Assembly (NCBI RefSeq): GCF_002453355.1
Contig: NZ_DKGQ01000031.1
Location: 17,673 to 27,223, forward strand
Direction: 5' to 3'
Source of the DNA: Psychrobacter sp. UBA6766
GTDB lineage: Bacteria > Pseudomonadota > Gammaproteobacteria > Pseudomonadales > Moraxellaceae
Length of the DNA stretch: 9,551 nt
Below the pieces are notes generated by a model, which ran no database searches, was not told the origin of the DNA, and saw only the letters and a list, made by a program, of their open reading frames with translations. The first letter of the stretch is position 1. Every line of letters starts with the position of its first letter. This document shows positions 6,345-9,551 of this stretch, piece after piece. Both the position numbers and the translations under genes were made by a program.

Positions 6345-8666
6345 ATGTCCGATGTTATTGATCATACGATTGACCCTATTATTCCCAATGAACCGATGGA
6401 TACCCGCTCCGTGGCGGAATTCACCGAGCAAGCTTATCTTAACTATGCCATGTACGTCATCATGGATCGCGCGTTGCCCAATATCGCTGACGGTCTAAAG
6501 CCTGTTCAGCGCCGTATCGTTTATGCCATGAGCGAGCTTGGCTTGAAATCGACGGCAAAAGCCAAAAAATCCGCGCGAACGGTTGGTGATGTCCTAGGTA
6601 AATACCATCCGCATGGTGATAGCGCCTGTTATGAAGCCATGGTATTGATGGCGCAGCCGTTTAGCTATCGTTACCCGCTGATTACGGGACAAGGAAACTG
6701 GGGCAGTCCTGACGATCCAAAATCGTTTGCAGCGATGCGTTATACCGAAGCCAAAATGTCTGCTTATGCCAATACCTTGCTTGCTGAACTCGGCCAAGGA
6801 ACGGTCGATTGGCAAGACAACTTCGATGGCACCATGCAAGAGCCGACCACTCTACCCGCGCGCCTGCCCAATATTTTATTAAATGGTACGACAGGTATCG
6901 CCGTTGGAATGGCAACCGATATCCCGCCGCATAATCTTAATGAAGTGGTTCGCGCCGCGATTCGGTTGCTTAAAAATCCTGATTTATCCGTGAAGCAATT
7001 AACCCAATCGATACCAGCACCGGATTTGCCAACGCCCGCTGAAATCATCACCAGCAAAAAAGATTTGCAAGCGATGTATGAGACTGGTCGCGGCAGCTAT
7101 AAAATGCGCGCAACCTTCCATATCGATCCTAAAGAGAAGAATCTTGTTATTATCGACGCCCTTCCTTATCAAGTGTCAGGCAACAAAATCCAAGAGCAAA
7201 TCGCTAAGCTGATGATGGATAAAAAGCTGCCTTGGGTAACCGATATCCATGATGAGTCAGACCACGAAAACGCTTGCCGTATCGTATTGGAGCTAAAATC
7301 TACACGCGTAGACGTTAATCGCGTTATGAGCCATTTGTTTGCCAGTACTGATCTTGAAAGCAATTATCGCGTCAATATGAACATGATTGGTCTAAACGGT
7401 AAACCGCAGGTCAAAAACCTCAAAGAAATATTAGAGGAATGGCTTGTTTGTCGCCGCTCAGTGGTCACGCGCCGTTTGCAATATCGCCTCGATAAAATCG
7501 ATAAGCGTTTGCATATCCTCGCAGGATTGCTGATTGCCTATCTGAATATTGATGAAGTGATTCGCATCATTCGTGAAGAAGACGATCCAAAACTGTCATT
7601 GATGCAGGGCTATGATCTGACCGAAATTCAAGCCAATGCCATCTTAGACATTCGTCTACGTCAGTTAGCAAGGCTAGAAGAGATTGAGCTGCGCCGTGAG
7701 CAAGATGAGCTAGCCGCAGAGCGTGCTATCATTCAAGAGTATTTGGACAATCCAGACAGTCTGACCAATCTGATGATCGATGAGCTGACTGCCGATATGA
7801 AAGAGCACGGCAATGATCGTGTATCTCAACTAGCAGAACGCGAAGAAGCGCAGGCATTAAAAGAGTCTGACCTTGTTCCAAGTGAGCCTATTACCGCTAT
7901 CCTGTCGAAGGCAGGTTGGATTCGCGCGGCTAAAGGTCATGACGTCGATGCCGCTGGCATGACGTATCGTTCAGGTGATAGCTATCAAGCCCACGTCCGC
8001 GGTAAATCTAACGAAAGAATCTACGTCCTCGATAGTACTGGTCGCAGCTATAGTATCGATGCGCATAATTTAGCATCCGCTCGCGGTCAAGGCGATCCAC
8101 TCACCAGTGTCCTAAAACCGCCAGCAGGTGCCAGCTTTGAGCAACTATTAACCGGCGATAATGATCAACGTATTATCCTCGCCAGCTCTCAAGGTTATGG
8201 TTTTATCAATACGCTTGGCAATCTTGATAGCAATCAAAAAGCCGGTAAAAATATCATCAACCTAGCGACTAATAGTCGCTTGCTTACTGTTGCTCGTATT
8301 GACACGCCACCAGCAGATATAACTGCTAACACTGAGAACGCTGAAGGCGAAAATAGCAATATAAGCACAGCGCCTGATCATCTCGCTGTCGTGACCAATG
8401 CAGGATATTTATTGATATTTGCTCTAGAAGATTTGCCTGAGCAAGCTCGCGGTAAAGGTAATAAGATGATCATTTTAAAAGACGATGAAGAAGTTTTGGC
8501 TATTACGCCGCTTAGCAAGCAAGATAGTCTAGTTATCACTGCTGGCAAGCGTCATGTAACCTTAAAGCCGATGGATTTAGCGAACTATACTGCTAAGCGT
8601 GGCAGTCGTGGCAGTCAGTTGCCAAGAGGCTTTCAGAATGTGACGAGTGTTGAGATTGTTGGATGA
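6345..8666 (+). CDS. parC: DNA topoisomerase IV subunit A
   Basis: ParC pairs with ParE as an A2B2 type II topoisomerase that unlinks daughter chromosomes and relaxes supercoils. The 773-residue protein has the winged-helix/tower/coiled-coil cleavage-religation core (about 25-500) and a C-terminal DNA-wrapping beta-pinwheel (about 510-773). The catalytic tyrosine is Tyr133 in AAMRYTEAKM, and GDSACYEAM (91-99) is the quinolone-resistance region. Ser93 and Glu97, equivalent to E. coli Ser80 and Glu84, are wild type. It is ParC rather than GyrA because of the ParC-type GDSACYE and GQGNWGSPDDP segments and the absence of a GyrA-box such as QRRGGKG. It is 21 residues longer than E. coli ParC, from about 13 extra N-terminal residues and a polar, probably disordered insert (about 655-677) in the pinwheel. 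The ATG at 6345 has no clear Shine-Dalgarno (only AAAAGCGA upstream), and Met18 has none either, so the start is chosen by length and family conservation. No terminator separates it from the next gene. Confidence 0.97.
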   Translation: MSDVIDHTIDPIIPNEPMDTRSVAEFTEQAYLNYAMYVIMDRALPNIADGLKPVQRRIVYAMSELGLKSTAKAKKSARTVGDVLGKYHPHGDSACYEAMVLMAQPFSYRYPLITGQGNWGSPDDPKSFAAMRYTEAKMSAYANTLLAELGQGTVDWQDNFDGTMQEPTTLPARLPNILLNGTTGIAVGMATDIPPHNLNEVVRAAIRLLKNPDLSVKQLTQSIPAPDLPTPAEIITSKKDLQAMYETGRGSYKMRATFHIDPKEKNLVIIDALPYQVSGNKIQEQIAKLMMDKKLPWVTDIHDESDHENACRIVLELKSTRVDVNRVMSHLFASTDLESNYRVNMNMIGLNGKPQVKNLKEILEEWLVCRRSVVTRRLQYRLDKIDKRLHILAGLLIAYLNIDEVIRIIREEDDPKLSLMQGYDLTEIQANAILDIRLRQLARLEEIELRREQDELAAERAIIQEYLDNPDSLTNLMIDELTADMKEHGNDRVSQLAEREEAQALKESDLVPSEPITAILSKAGWIRAAKGHDVDAAGMTYRSGDSYQAHVRGKSNERIYVLDSTGRSYSIDAHNLASARGQGDPLTSVLKPPAGASFEQLLTGDNDQRIILASSQGYGFINTLGNLDSNQKAGKNIINLATNSRLLTVARIDTPPADITANTENAEGENSNISTAPDHLAVVTNAGYLLIFALEDLPEQARGKGNKMIILKDDEEVLAITPLSKQDSLVITAGKRHVTLKPMDLANYTAKRGSRGSQLPRGFQNVTSVEIVG

Positions 8667-8669
8667 GGT
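8665..8669 (+). promoter_or_regulatory. Ribosome binding site deciding the start of the gene after parC
   Basis: GAGGT at 8665-8669 overlaps the parC stop codon (TGA, 8664-8666) and sits about seven bases before the ATG at 8677. This favours the ATG at 8677 over the in-frame GTG at 8647, which would overlap parC by 20 bases and has no purine-rich box at the right distance. Ribosomes ending parC translation would be well placed to reinitiate, so the two genes may be translationally coupled. Confidence 0.65.
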
Positions 8670-8676
8670 TAGAAAT

Positions 8677-9534
8677 ATGACTTTACCTCAATCATTAATC
8701 AACCCACCTGATAAAATTATTTATCAGGTGGGCTTAAATATACTTAAATACCGACAAATAGAAGGAGTGGCTAAAAATTTAGTGGTATTCTCAGACTATA
8801 CTTTTGGTTCTTCATCTAGCCCTAACAAAGAGTCAAGGTTATGGCCAATTATTTCTAATGTTAATACCACAAAGATGACGATGGGTGGTTTAACTAGCCT
8901 GCTCGGTGATGTTCAGATTATGGATGAAGATGAAGACATCGAAGATAGTAATGAAATTAAAATTTCAATCAAGATGTCCCATAGAGTTATAAATAGACAT
9001 AAAATTGAAGCCCTTTTTAAAAAGGTAGTTGCTGCTAGAAATGAACTCATTCATCATTTCGATTGTTTTCTCAATCCAAGTCATCAAAATGAAGAATCGA
9101 ATAGTAAGGTGTTGGAACGTTTACAAAGTGAGTATGAGGATGCTGAGTATTTGCTAGCGCAATTACAGCAAGAACTATCGTTTAAACTAGATTTTATAAT
9201 GGAATCTTTAAAGTTTCATTCGGAAGCCATGACGATCAACCAACTAGCTGATATTTTCGATAATGCCTATCAAGAATGCAAACGCAATGATGGCTGGGCA
9301 GCATGGCAACAAGTTATATCCTACGTGTATAAAACCTCTGACTCTAAAGCAAGTATTGAAAAATTGAAGGAGAAAACCAGCCGCAAACAAACCAAAAGTG
9401 CTCTTCAGCTCTACTTTCCTAACTGGCAGTTTATAGATGAACCCACGAAAAATGGTGCACGAGTTTTAGTAAAAATTGATAACACAGCAGTAAATTTAGT
9501 TAATAACTTTCCGAAAATCATTATTTCAGACTAG
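8677..9534 (+). CDS. Predicted HEPN-like, OST-HTH/LOTUS-like RNA-binding protein, accessory
   Basis: This 285-residue soluble protein has no signal peptide or membrane segment. The N-terminal half is mostly helical. It has a first helix (about 12-36, IIYQVGLNILKYRQIEGVAK), a TMGGLTSLL segment (67-75), an acidic patch (83-90), and then VVAARNELIHHF (117-128). The last contains R121-x4-H126 with Asn after Arg, the active-site pattern of HEPN ribonucleases. A charged, probably coiled-coil helix follows (about 143-182). The C-terminal part (about 205-267) begins NDGWAAW and ends with FIDEPTKNGARVLVKI. This matches the remembered layout of bacterial OST-HTH/LOTUS winged-helix proteins, in which a DGW start and a closing EPT-x-GG-x-RVLYR strand are typical. 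I infer RNA binding and possible RNA cleavage; the substrate is unknown. Ten bases separate it from parC, and its AT-rich codon use differs from parC, suggesting acquired DNA. Its 13-bp intragenic hairpin and its stop inside CTAG are listed separately. Confidence 0.7.
   Translation: MTLPQSLINPPDKIIYQVGLNILKYRQIEGVAKNLVVFSDYTFGSSSSPNKESRLWPIISNVNTTKMTMGGLTSLLGDVQIMDEDEDIEDSNEIKISIKMSHRVINRHKIEALFKKVVAARNELIHHFDCFLNPSHQNEESNSKVLERLQSEYEDAEYLLAQLQQELSFKLDFIMESLKFHSEAMTINQLADIFDNAYQECKRNDGWAAWQQVISYVYKTSDSKASIEKLKEKTSRKQTKSALQLYFPNWQFIDEPTKNGARVLVKIDNTAVNLVNNFPKIIISD
8703..8732 (+). repeat. Perfect 13-bp hairpin inside the 5' coding region of the gene after parC
   Basis: CCCACCTGATAAA (8703-8715) and TTTATCAGGTGGG (8720-8732) are exact reverse complements around the loop ATTA. 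It lies 37 bases after the parC stop and covers codons 9-19 of the downstream gene. There is no T-run after it on either strand, so it is not a standard intrinsic terminator despite its position just after parC. In the mRNA it would be a very stable structure close to the start codon and could block ribosomes, attenuate transcription or serve as a processing site. Confidence 0.75.
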
Positions 9535-9551
9535 GGCGTGTCATCAATTAA
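9531..9551 (+). mobile_element. Possible edge of an insertion sequence at CTAG (tentative)
   Basis: The last coding gene ends with TAG inside CTAG (9531-9534), and the window closes with GGCGTGTCATCAATTAA (9535-9551). CTAG-type targets are used by part of the IS5 family, whose ends often begin with G-rich terminal repeats. Only 17 bases are visible, and neither the opposite inverted repeat nor a transposase can be seen. This is a guess from pattern, not an identification. Confidence 0.2.

Noticed and set aside
6594..7363. Several minus-strand open frames inside parC
   Set aside because: They overlap each other and the conserved catalytic core of ParC, and are explained as complement shadows of its codon use.
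6345..8666. Identification as gyrA
   Set aside because: There is no GyrA-box in the C-terminal domain, and the quinolone-region and neighbouring segments are of ParC type.
8647..8676. In-frame GTG start extending the last gene by ten residues into parC
   Set aside because: There is no ribosome binding site before it, whereas the ATG at 8677 has GAGGT at good spacing.
8703..8732. Rho-independent terminator of parC
   Set aside because: The stem is perfect, but no T-run follows it on either strand and it lies inside a well-supported coding sequence.

Overview
The window carries six protein-coding genes and looks like part of a gamma-proteobacterial chromosome. ParC, RNase PH and the two FadD-type ligases read as Moraxellaceae proteins, most likely Psychrobacter or a close relative. 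This rests on recalled protein similarity plus AT-rich intergenic DNA, not on a search. I see no rRNA, tRNA or CRISPR array.

Left part (1-5778), all genes on the minus strand. In transcription order these are a long-chain acyl-CoA ligase (4051-5778), a paralogous acyl-CoA ligase (1787-3568), RNase PH (rph, 887-1603) and a small two-helix membrane protein of unknown function (315-806). A clear intrinsic terminator (3892-3936) separates the two ligases, so they are probably independent transcription units. A long hairpin lies between the second ligase and rph. Nothing separates rph from the membrane protein gene, so those two may be co-transcribed. The ligases activate fatty acids to acyl-CoA for beta-oxidation or lipid synthesis. 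RNase PH trims tRNA 3' ends.

Middle (5779-6344). A 566-base divergent intergenic region holds an 11-bp perfect inverted repeat and weak promoter candidates. To its right, parC (6345-8666, plus strand) encodes the topoisomerase IV A subunit, which decatenates daughter chromosomes with ParE. The positions that commonly mutate to quinolone resistance carry the wild-type Ser and Glu.

Right end (8677-9551). Ten bases after the parC stop begins a 285-residue gene that is visibly more AT-rich than parC and looks like accessory DNA. Its protein combines an R-x4-H motif of HEPN type (RNELIH) with a C-terminal region resembling the OST-HTH/LOTUS RNA-binding winged helix. It is therefore a candidate RNA-targeting protein. 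A perfect 13-bp stem with a 4-base loop sits inside its first 20 codons. The gene's stop codon lies in a CTAG tetranucleotide, after which the window ends with a sequence that could be the edge of an insertion sequence. This gene and its boundaries are the most interesting part of the window.
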